Positions 54,301 through 64,000 of a DNA stretch of 64,000 nucleotides are shown here, in pieces. The number at the start of each line of letters is the position of its first letter. Within the stretch, counting starts at the first letter, position 1. Position numbers and translations under genes: made by a program. This stretch comes from Sabellastarte sp. h YS-2021 (lineage: Eukaryota > Annelida > Polychaeta > Sabellida > Sabellidae). The stretch lies in NCBI GenBank assembly GCA_964017235.1, contig OZ024933.1:56340255-56404254 (forward strand), read 5' to 3'. The notes beneath the pieces are model-generated. The model saw only the letters and a program-made list of their open reading frames with translations. It was not told the DNA's origin and ran no database searches.

Positions 54301-55790
54301 AAGCAAGCTGAAAGCACTTTTAAGTTTGGTTACCCTTATTTGACCCTGTAGCAGGGGCCCAAAGTGAAGTCTGACCTGATCAAAAGATTCGCAGCCCATG
54401 ATTTCCTATAAGTCGTTTTCACATTGCAAACCTCTAGGACCAATAATAAGCAGGAGGGGCCCAAGGTCAAATCTGACCACATGAAAAGATTTGCAGCCCA
54501 TGACTTCCTATAAGTTGTTTTTATATTAATGAGTTATTTGAGAAATACTGGCTATCTGCAATACTTCTAGAGATAATTCGCATTTACTCATTTTGAGTAG
54601 GTGAATAATTAGCTACAGGTCTGAAACTTCACCAAGTGAAAGCTCTCTCAAAAGTAGGCGAATGAGTTATTTGAGAAAAATTGGCTACCTACAATACTTT
54701 TACAGATAATTCGAATTTACTCATTTTCAGTAGGTGAGTAATTACCTACGGATCTGGAACTTCACCATGTGAAAGCTCTCCCAAAAGTAGATGAATGAGT
54801 TATTTGATAAAAATTGGATATCTGCAATACTTTTAGAGATAATTAGTATTTACTCATTTTGAGTAGGTGAATAATTAGCTACAGGTCTGAAACTTCACCA
54901 AGTGAAAGCTCTCCCAAAAGTAGGTGAAGGAGTTATTTGACAAAAATTGGCTATCTGGAATACTTTTAGAGATAATTTGCATTTACTCATTTTCAGTAGG
55001 TGAGTAATTACCTACGGGTCTGAAACTTCACCAAGTGAAAGCTCTCTCAAAAGTAGGCGAATGAGTTATTTGAGAAAAATTGGCTACCTACAATACTTTT
55101 ACAGATAATTCGAATTTACTCATTTTCAGTAGGTGAGTAATTACCTACGGATCTGGAACTTCACCATGTGAAAGCTCTCCCAAAAGTAGATGAATGAGTT
55201 ATTTGATAAAAATTGGATATCTGCAATACTTTTAGAGATAATTAGTATTTACTCATTTTGAGTAGGTGAATAATTAGCTACAGGTCTGAAACTTCACCAA
55301 GTGAAAGCTCTCCCAAAAGTAGGTGAAGGAGTTATTTGACAAAAATTGGCTATCTGGAATACTTTTAGAGATAATTTGCATTTACTCATTTTCAGTAGGT
55401 GAGTAATTACCTACGGGTCTGAAACTTCACCAAGTGAAAGCTCTCCCAAAAGTAGGTGAATGAGTTATTCGAGAAAAATTGGCTATCTGCAATACTTTTA
55501 GAGATAATTCGCATTTACTCATTTTGAGTAGGTGAGTAATTACCTACAGGTCTGGAACTTCAGCTATCTGCAATACTTTTAGAGAAAATGCAGAATTACT
55601 CATTTTTAGTAGGCAAGTAATTTAGCCACAGGCCTAATTTAGACATAAAGCCTACCAATAGAATACTGTGGTGCACCCTCTAATATACCTTGCAAACTTG
55701 AGAAGGCTAGCTATAATATTTTTTTCGTTAGAGCGGTAATGGTGAAATCTCTCTACACACTGCGGCTATCCAGTGGATACAATGATTTAC
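54301..55790. repeat. Composite array: 147-bp units, 134-bp units and terminal block
   Basis: 54301-54525 holds two units of the 147-bp family known from 11236-12185. 54530-55620 is the 134-bp family of 32390-33770, arranged as a three-unit higher-order repeat (GCTCTCTCAAAAGTAGGCGA at 54642 and 55041, about 399 bp apart). 55625-55785 is a terminal block like 12480-12550, ending CTATCCAGTGGATACAATG. Confidence 0.8.
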
Positions 55791-57770
55791 TCAACAGTGA
55801 GAACCTGAAAGTAGATATTGGTAAGCTATGCCATGACATAGAGGTCTGCAATTTCACTCTGTTATAGCTGACCAAAAATTATGTGAATAACATATTTAAA
55901 CAAAATACTGTAAATGTAATAGTTTTCACGTTATAACTGATTTACTCAACAGTGATAACCTCAAAGTAGCTATTACTTGGCTATGCAATGAGCTACATGT
56001 CTGAATTTTTTCTATGTTATAGCTGACCCAAAATTAGGTGAACAACATATTTAAGCAAAATACTGTAAATGCAATAGTTTTCAAGTTACAACTGATTTAC
56101 TCAATAGTGAGAACCTGAAAATAGCTATTGCTCAGCTATGCCATGAGCTATAAGTCTGTAATTTCACGACGTTATAGCTGACCCAAAAGTAGGTGAACAA
56201 CATATTTTAACAAAATACTCCAAATGCAATATTTTTCAAGTTACAAGTCATTTACTCAACAGTCAGTACCTGAAAATAGCTATTGCTCAGTTGTGCCATG
56301 AGCTACAGGTCTGTAATTTCACTATGTTATAGCTGACCCAAAAGTAGCTGAATAACATATTTACACAAATTTCTGTAAATGCAATAGTTTTCCAATTACA
56401 ACTGATTTACTCAACAGTGTGAACTTCAAAGTAGCTATTACTCAGCTATGCAATGAGCCACAGGTCTGGAACTTCACTATGTTATAGCTGACTCCGAAAT
56501 AGGTGAATAACATATTGAAACAAAATACTCTAAATGTAATATTTTTGAAGTTATAAGCAATTTACTCAACAGTGATAACCTAAAAGTAGCTATTACTCAG
56601 CTATGCCATGAGCTACAGGTCTGAAATTTTACTATGTTATAGCTGACCCAAAAGTAGCTGAATAACATATTTACACAAATTTCTGTAAATGCAATAGTTT
56701 TCCAATTACAACTGATTTACTCAACAGTGTGAACTTCAAAGTAGCTATTACTCAGCTATGCAATGAGCCACAGGTCTGGAACTTCACTATGTTATAGCTG
56801 ACTCCGAAATAGGTGAATAACATATTGAAACAAAATACTCTAAATGTAATACTTTTGAAGTTATAAGCAATTTACTCAACAGTAATAACCTAAAAGTAGC
56901 TATTACTCAGCTATGCCATGAGCTACAGGTCTGAAATTTTACTATGTTATAGCTGACCCAAAAACAGCTGAATAACATATTTACACAAATTTCTGTAAAT
57001 GCAATAGTTTTCCAATTACAACTGATTTACTCAACAGTGTGAATTTCAAAGTAGCTATTACTCAGCTATGCAATGAGCCACAGGTCTGGAACTTCACTAT
57101 GTTATAGCTGACTCCGAAATAGGTGAATAACATACTGAAACAAAATACTCTAAATGTAATACTTTTGAAGTTATAAGCAATTTACTCCACAGTGATAACC
57201 TAAAAGTAGCTATTACTCAGCTATGCCATGAGCTACAGGTCTGAAATTTTACTATGTTATAGCTGACCCAAAAATAGCTGAATAACATATGAAACAAAAT
57301 ACTCTAAATGCAATAGTTTTCAAGTTACAAGTGCTTTTACTCACGATGGAAGTTACTGAAAAGCCCCAAAGTAGCTATTACTCACTTAGCTATTGAGACA
57401 GACACCCAAGTTACTCACCATGTTGTAGCTATGAAAAAAGTATCTGAATAACATATTTTAACAAAATGCTCTAAATGCAACACTTTTCAAGTTACAAGTG
57501 ATTTAGTGCATGATTTCATGAATTTTAATGCATTTTAGACATTTTTGTCTACCACAGGCCTAATTTAGACATAAAGCCTACCAAAAAGATAGGGTGGCGA
57601 GTCCTCTACCATATCAAGCCACCTGCCAAATATGAAAGAAATCTGGAAAGAAATGTGGACTGTAGGTCGCTAACAAGAAATCTCTGCGGACGCGGACGAG
57701 GGCGCGGACGACGACGATGATGAATCCATAGTATCCCCGCTTCGCGTCGGGGATACAATTAACATTCATA
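55791..57770. repeat. ~155-bp array with 310-bp higher-order units and terminal hairpin
   Basis: Units repeat TTTACTCAACAGT, AAGTAGCTATTACTCAGCTA, ACTATGTTATAGCTGAC and GAATAACATATT. From 56390 pairs of units recur every 310 bp (56397, 56707, 57017). The right end carries GAAATCTCTGCGGACGCGGA and then the hairpin GTATCCCCGCTTCGCGTCGG with GGGGATACAATT (57732-57759). Confidence 0.85.
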
Positions 57771-58344
57771 AAGCAGAGAGAATAAAGAGCTTTAGGTTTT
57801 GAGTTGCATGAATCTATTGTTTGCAGATTAAAAACTGAGAAAATGAATTTACACTGAAATTAATAAATATTCGTATGACTAACTCATTGCTCTATTCTGA
57901 TAACTTCATTTTTTCAAAACAGCCATAAAATGGTGTTTGCTACAGAGTTTTTACACAAGTCATATTTTCGAGCATGTCAAGAAACTAAATATTAAGTAAA
58001 TTCTATTTTCCACTGGGCTTTTATTTATAACTTGTCATTAGTATTTTCAGAATCCCACAAATTCTCAGGAAATAAAAAATTCTTGTACTCAGAAATTTTT
58101 CTTATGCTTAGACTTATTTCTCTGAAAAAATCCAAATGTTCAAAGAGAAGAACCTTAAAATAAAGATACCACTGAATATTGGGCCAATGTATACTATGAA
58201 TCTGTGAAATTAGTAATACAGAGGGCAAAATTTAGCTGAAATCACACATCCACAAAATATTTTCAATACTAAACTCCAATGTGGGCATTTTGAAAGTGAG
58301 TACCTCACACCCAAAGGATAATGTAATGAGTACTTCAATTTATA
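57771..58344. other. AT-rich intron or flank, no feature seen
   Basis: No exon or element recognised up to the start of the LINE at about 58345. Confidence 0.4.
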
Positions 58345-60870
58345 GTTGGAGATTTCATATCTGATCATGCTGCTATAAGATGCCAACTTCTCCCGCCCAT
58401 CAACCGGTATTGACAAATTAGTCTCTTACCGTTGGTATCGTAAGATCGATATCGACCAGTTCCGCAATGACCTCAAAAATATACCATTTGCTCTGTCCCC
58501 TGAAGAAACTGCTGCTGAATTATATGATCAGTATGTGGACAGTCTAACCCATGTACTGGACATGCTCCTATCTAATCTAATCTATTGTTTTGCAGGCGCA
58601 ATATCTTCCCCACTAAGGGGAACTCAGTGCGCTAGTTAACAAAAATCATTTTTATAAGGAGAGTCGAGGGGCGTTCAAGGTCAGTGTTCCAGAGTTATAG
58701 GTGAGACCGAAAGAGAAGGAGACTAAGTTGGGAAACTAGAATTGAAAAGGTGGGTTTTGAGGTGTTTCCTACAAGATGCGACTGAGGGACTGTTTCTTAT
58801 TTGGAAGGGGAAAGAGTTCCAAAGAACTGGGGCGTAGTGACTAAAAGAGTCCTATCATCTCACGCATGGCAAAATGGCAGCCAGAAGAGTGGTTGTCTGA
58901 CTCATATCGCATGGCTCACTCTCTAAGGCGGCAATTTGAATGGATGTGGAGAAAACATAAGAGTCAGTTGAACAGGTCAAGGCTCCGCAAGCAAATTGCC
59001 TGGTGCAACTGACTAGCCCAAAAAGACAAGGGTTCCTACTATACCAGTCTTATAACTGCAAATAGTGATAACCCCAAGAAGTTATGGCAATCATTAAGGA
59101 AGGTATTGTCCTGCACCTCTGAGACTGTTCTGCCTGCTCACAGCTCAGATAAAAGCAAAATATAGTACCTTGTGCTTTCAATGCCTTTCTGCCTGTTACT
59201 GAAGATGAGGTTCACAAGTTTATAAATGAGTCTCCTGCTAAATCATGCTTATTGGACCCTTTACCAACATTCCTCCTTAAGGATTGTGTTGATATCCTCC
59301 TGCCATCTATTGCCAATTTCATTGAAGGCTCTTTCCTTAACGTTCAAGAAAGCAGTTGTCACCCCCTCATAAAAAAGGCTTCCCTACCCAGAAATGACCT
59401 GAAGAATTATCGCCCTGTGTCTGGTCTTTACTTCCTGTCAAAGTTGGTTGAGCGAGTTGTTGCTAAGCAATTAACATCATACATCAACAACAACATACTG
59501 GGCAATCCTCATCAGTCAGCTTATAAGCCAGATCACTCCACTGAAATTGCCTTACTGTCAATAAAAAATGAAATCCATCTCTCTTTAGAACGTGGTGAAC
59601 ACACAGCTCTAGTACTACTTGACTTGTCAGTCGCGTTTGATACTATCGATCATAATATTCTCCTTGGTTACCTTAAATCATGGTTTGGTCTTGGTGGAAC
59701 CATTCTAGAGTGGTTTGTATCCTACCTGAGTAATCATTGTCAGGCCATCAAGATAGGTTCGACACTATCTGAATTAAGCAAGCTCATCTATGGGGTTCCC
59801 CAAGGTTCTGTTCTGGGTCCATTGTTGTACTCTATAACACCACTCGGCAAAATCATCAGCCTCCATCCGGATATTAAATTCCATTTCTATACAGATGATA
59901 CTCAGTTATATACATCCATCTCTCCCATAAGAATGCCTCTGCTGCTCTTGCCAAGCTAAATGGCTGCCTTCAGGATGTACAAGGATGGATGGCTCTCAGT
60001 AAGTTGAAGCTCAACCCTGAAAAAACTGAATTTATTGTTTTTGGTTCTAAGGCTCAACATCAGAAAATTTCCTCCCCCTTTCCTGTTAGTATTTTTGGAA
60101 GCCTTCTTCATCCAGTTTACTTTGTCAAAAATCTAGGTGTGTGGTTTGATGAAGAATTTTCCTTTTCTGAACATGTCAAGAAGACTTGCAAAGTGTGCTT
60201 TCTCTAGATGAGTGACCTTCGTAGAATAAGACAGTATCTTACTCCTGAAGTGGCAGTCCTAGCTGCAAATGCCTTGGTTAGGAGTCGTTTGACTAATGCA
60301 ACTCTCTGTTTCGAGGTTTGTCATGTCTCAATCAGCACAAATTGCAGAGTATTCAGAACACCCTTGCTCATATTGTTACAAATGATAGAAGGTATGCTCA
60401 TGTTACACCCATCCTAAAGCAACTCCACTGGTTGCCTGTTAAGTACTGTAAATGTTGTATGTTCAAAACTTCAACACTGGTTTACAAATTTTTACATAGC
60501 GGTTCTCCTTCCTATTTCGAACCGTACTTGTCTCTCTGTGGTTGTTCCTATATAGCACCAGGTGTAGTCACCCTGATCGTCAATACCTCCATTTCACTCA
60601 TCAGTCTTTAAGTCAGTCAAACATTTTGGCCATAGTTTTGCCTTTGATGCTTCTAAGATCTGGAATGAACTCCCTAATGATGTGTGCTGCAAACATCAGT
60701 TGCCTCCTTCAGGAAAAAGCTCAAAACTTTGCAAAAGCCTATCCGCCATAGCCCTCCCTGTCACCCCTGTGTTTCCTTGGTTACGATCTGGCTATGTCAT
60801 TGGATTAACATTTATTGCCTTGTTTTATGTTCAGATGCACCTTAGAGTCTGTCATTGATTAAGCGCCATA
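58345..60870 (+). pseudogene. CR1/L2-like LINE, 5'-truncated and frameshifted
   Basis: This non-LTR retrotransposon encodes the end of an endonuclease (SDHAAIRCQLL, then VSYRWYRKIDIDQFRNDL) and a reverse transcriptase. Reverse transcriptase motifs run in order: LKNYRPVSGLYFLSKLVERV, HQSAYKPDHSTEIALL, LVLLDLSVAFDTIDH (catalytic Asp), YGVPQGSVLGPLLYS, FYTDDTQLY (YTDD for the usual YADD), then LSKLKLNPEKTEFIVFGS. The tail retains CKHQLPP-type remnants and a 3' end with AAGCGCCATAAAA. The frame breaks at the insertion 58573-58849, near 59940, and at a TAG at 60205. The largest open part is 59252-59959. It is dead on its own. Confidence 0.85.
58573..58849 (-). mobile_element. Second LINE 3' end nested in the CR1-like LINE
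   Basis: It is flanked by direct repeats TCCTATC (58566-58572 and 58850-58856). On the minus strand it reads APVLWNSFPFQIRNSPSVAS then CRKHLKTHLFNS, the typical C-terminal end of CR1/L2-type reverse transcriptase proteins, then a 3' untranslated region and a (GATTA)n tail. It is a strongly 5'-truncated insertion. Confidence 0.8.
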
Positions 60871-62439
60871 AAAGTCCACATTAGCTTACAGTGCTTGATC
60901 TCCATCATATGACACATTCTAAGGTGCTAGAAGAGAAACAGAATCCACAAACATAGCAGGCCAATACCATACAGATGCCAGGGGGACAGGAGAGCTAAAA
61001 CTGAGTATTGTAAAATGGTACACTGTGCAGTGACCATGGACACATCTTTTGCGCAATTCTGAAATCCCTTTTAATGAATGGTAAATAGTGTAATGCTGTT
61101 GAATTCTGCATAAATTGTCCCTTAGCTTACAAATGTAAACAAACAACTCACAATATAATAAGTGGTTAAAAATTCATAATTTTAAATTGTCATTTTATGC
61201 TTGATTTTAACAAATAATATCGTTTTAAAGCTTAAAACAAATTGAAAGTATCTGTAACGACAATCTCTCAAATTCTATGAAAATAGAGTAACAAAAATAC
61301 TTGTTACAATCTCAATATTTTATAACAAATTCTATGAAAATAGAGTAACAAAAATACTTGTTTTTTTACCCTAGATATCACAATATATGTTTCATTGATG
61401 GAACAGCCAACATGACCTTGGATTTGTTTTGATTTTTGCTTACACCTTGTTTTGATCAGAATATTATTGTAACCATTTTAGAATACGAATAAATGACTAA
61501 TTCTCCTGCTTTTAGGTGGTTTTCAACTATCGATCATCTATATTAAACTACTCAGCATACTGGGCTTCGTGGGTTTAATACAGGCAATCAACTGAGTTTA
61601 AAACCATCATAACGCACTCCGATATGTCATTTATTCCTATATTATAATCAGGGCAGGGTCAGTAGAATATTTTCCATTTTGGTACCCCACAAAAACAAAA
61701 TTGTTGAAATTCTGGGACACTGAAAAAGTAGTGTTCTAGCATGTCCCCAATAAAACAACCCCGATAACAGGAAGTGACATAAAAAATTTTAGTTCTTCTC
61801 AAAGAAATTACCATATAACTATGTGTTAATCTCAAGATAACAGTTTATAAGTTCTTCAGACTGAGTGCTTGTTTCATATATATTTATGTTTTTCCACAAT
61901 TACAAGACCTGACAATCAAAAGACCAGTTGTAAAGTGAAATCACAGGATTTAAGTGAAATGATCTCAAAACTGACCCTGCTCTACTTAAAATAGGTTTGT
62001 AGTAATTTATAAAGACCAGAAGTGTGCAGATAACCTAAAAACCTGCTGCAGTGATCATATTTTTGCCATATATTATCCAGAGCCAAAAATGGATAATCGT
62101 TAATAATAGAAGACAAACTGATACAGCCAAAATATAGTGTGACAAATAGATGTGTGGGAAATAATATAATTATAATTTTAAATAATAATATAGTGTATTA
62201 TTAAACTAGAAATAGGACGCCCTGTTGATAGTAGCTGCGACATATGAATAGAAACAGGATAGTATAGAAGAACACACATTATCATGACTGTGTGATGTCC
62301 ACCCCATGAATCTTTTGCAAAAATTGTACAGTAGTCTTACAAGACCCTGTTTCATTTGTAAAATATATCAATGATGCTTAAATATTTATTGGTATACATG
62401 TAAATTATTTCAGCTTAATGCCTTTTTGCATTGGTAGGG
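60871..62439. other. AT-rich flank with dispersed repeat pieces
   Basis: It contains a direct repeat of about 60 bp (AATTCTATGAAAATAGAGTA at 61272 and 61328) and the 61388-61640 block related to 53560-53725. No gene recognised. Confidence 0.45.
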
Positions 62440-63315
62440 TCGAAAGTTTTGACGAAATCGCTCGATCTCGCACGGTTAAGGAGATAGAAGCAAATTTCTG
62501 TTTTTCGATTTTTGGCAAAAATTCGAAAATTCAAAATGGCCGCCATTTTGGGAAGGGGAAAATATTTTGAAAGTACATTTCTCAGATACCCTGTGGGTCG
62601 AAAATTTTGATGAAATCACTCTATCTCGCACGGTTAAGGAGATAGAAGCAAATTTGTGTTTTGCCATTTTTGGCAAAAATTTGAAAATTCAAAATGGCCG
62701 CCATTTTTGGGGAGGGGAAAATTTTTTTTAAAATTGCCAAGAGTACATTTCTCAGATACCCTGTGGGTCGAAAATTTTGACGAAATCGCTCTATCTCGCA
62801 CGGTTAAGGAGATAGAAGCAAATTTATGTTTTGCCATTTTTGGCAAAAATTTGAAAATTCGAAATGGCCGCCATTTTTGGGGAGGGGAAAATTTTTTGAA
62901 AATTGCCAAGAGTACATTTCTCAGATACCCTGTGGGTCAAAAATTTCGACGAAATCTCGCACGGTTAAGGAGATAGAAGCAAATTTGTGTTTTGCCATTT
63001 TTGGCAAAAATTCAAAAATTCAAAATGGCCGCCATTTTTAGGGAGGGGAAAATTTTTTGAAAATTGCCAAGAGTACATTTCTCAGATACCCTGTGGGTCA
63101 AACAATTTTGACGAAATCGCTCTATCTCGCACGGTTAAGGAGATAGAAGCAAATTTGTGTTTTTCCATTTTTGACAAAAATTCGAAAATTCAAAATGGCC
63201 GCCATTTTTGGGGAGGGGAAACTTTTTTGAAAATTGCCAAGAGTACATTTCTCAGATACCCTGTGGGTCGAAAATTTCGACGAAATCTCGCACGGTTAAG
63301 GAGATAGAAGCAAAT
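62440..63315. repeat. ~165-bp tandem array with YY1-like palindrome (5.3 units)
   Basis: Units carry TCTCGCACGGTTAAGGAGAT, AGAAGCAAATTTGTGTTTT, a foldback TTTGCCATTTTTGGCAAA, and AAAATGGCCGCCATTTT (62533, 62691, 62861 with one change, 63022, 63192). They end CAGATACCCTGTGGGTC. The array breaks off at GCAAAT, where DIRS-A3 begins. Confidence 0.9.
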
Positions 63316-64000
63316 TTGAAAATTTTAATTACTTAAATGTAGCTTTTATAAGCTACAAGCTTACCATGTGGGACTCATTGCTGTTCTCGGATGGCCACAA
63401 GGCATCATGGCCAACGTCTAAGAAAAATAGACATTTATAGTTGGCCATAGCCTCTCGTTGTCGTCACGTGATAACTTCTGACCAATCGCCCTACTTTCTC
63501 GTTGAAATTTTCTAAAACCTACCCCTCAGCTGTAAACAGCGGGGAGGCAGGGTGGGACTCTTCTGAGTCCCACATGGTAAGCTTGTAGCTTATAAAAGCT
63601 ACATTTAAGTAATTAAAATTTTCAATTTTATTACGCTACAATAGCTTACCATGTAGGACTCATTGCTGAATCCAACCGCCCGGTGGCGGGATTACAGCTG
63701 AGACTGGAAGGAATGTCAATTTTTCTTAGATTTGAAGTAATATATATTAGAATAGTGTTAGAAATACCAGTCTGAGTCCCATTTACAGTGCCCCAATCCC
63801 GAAGACTGGGCCTGTAAAGAGCCAAAAACCTATATAGAATGGAAGACAGTGCTAAAACTGTCAAGATGTTTTGATTGTAGGACGGAAGTGCAGCAGTGCT
63901 CACTTAGAGGTCTAAGGGTCCCTAGGGGACCTTCACGAGTGACAGACCAGCCCAATGGTTGGAATTCTCATAAAATTTTTTGCCACCTGGATATGAGATT
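63316..64000 (-). mobile_element. DIRS-A3 retrotransposon, 3' end (cut by window edge)
   Basis: It starts TTGAAAATTTTAATT like DIRS-A1 and follows 17518-18230 closely. It has a terminal repeat with CGGATGGCCACAAGGCATCA, CACGTG, the internal complementary region (63563-63660), then the ATTACAGCTGAGACTGGAAG trailer. The coding part lies right of the window. The small frame at 63646-63903 is in non-coding trailer sequence. Confidence 0.8.

Noticed and set aside
59252-59959. The 235-codon plus-strand frame as a host gene
   Set aside because: Its motifs (AFDTIDH, GVPQGSVLGPLL, YTDDTQLY) are those of a CR1/L2-type LINE reverse transcriptase.
1-64000. CRISPR arrays, prokaryotic operons, ribosome binding sites and phage genes
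   Set aside because: No short palindromic repeat with constant spacers. The arrays here have 134-320-bp units without unique spacers, and genes show introns and animal transposons.

Overview
The window is animal nuclear DNA with no sign of a bacterial or viral genome: AT-rich, almost without long open frames, packed with tandem repeats and retrotransposons, and carrying short exons with GT-AG borders. The repeat types (DIRS elements, CR1/L2-like LINEs, ~135-160 bp tandem arrays ending in GC-rich hairpins, AAGGTCA-rich arrays) suggest a marine invertebrate, most likely a mollusc such as a bivalve. That assignment is inference; the species cannot be named from the sequence.

Host gene. Five exons on the minus strand (52616-52828, 36169-36346, 15897-15986, 14917-15031, 7426-7554) join with matching reading phases at every junction. 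They encode part of a protein with many tyrosine motifs and proline-rich stretches, then an SH3 domain split over two exons, then another tyrosine motif. It looks like a signalling adaptor or receptor tail. Both ends of the gene lie outside what I can see, so almost everything else in the window is intron.

Mobile DNA. Tyrosine-recombinase (DIRS-type) retrotransposons dominate, all coding on the minus strand, in sense with the host gene. DIRS-A1 (17518-31801) fills part of the intron between exons 2 and 3. It is interrupted by a decayed DIRS-C element (21087-26383) and by a 2.6-kb terminal-inverted-repeat element made largely of TGGCCCAC-like words (26527-29107). DIRS-A2 (37640-51790) fills the intron between exons 1 and 2 and is interrupted by DIRS-B (40731-48458). 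A 1787-bp tandem duplication spans that DIRS-A/DIRS-B junction. A DIRS-B end with an open Gag frame is at 1-981, and a DIRS-A end is at 63316-64000. Inverted terminal repeats and internal complementary regions can be recognised in the DIRS copies.

Repeats. Composite arrays at 1.8-7.3, 8.0-13.8, 31.8-35.3 and 54.3-57.8 kb look like non-autonomous elements with tandem cores and terminal hairpins. Several are nested so cleanly that the empty site can be read from neighbouring units. The right side holds a frameshifted CR1/L2-like LINE (58345-60870) with a second LINE 3' end inside it, and an array of units carrying a YY1-like palindrome (62440-63315). A 5S rRNA-derived sequence lies at 37245-37370.
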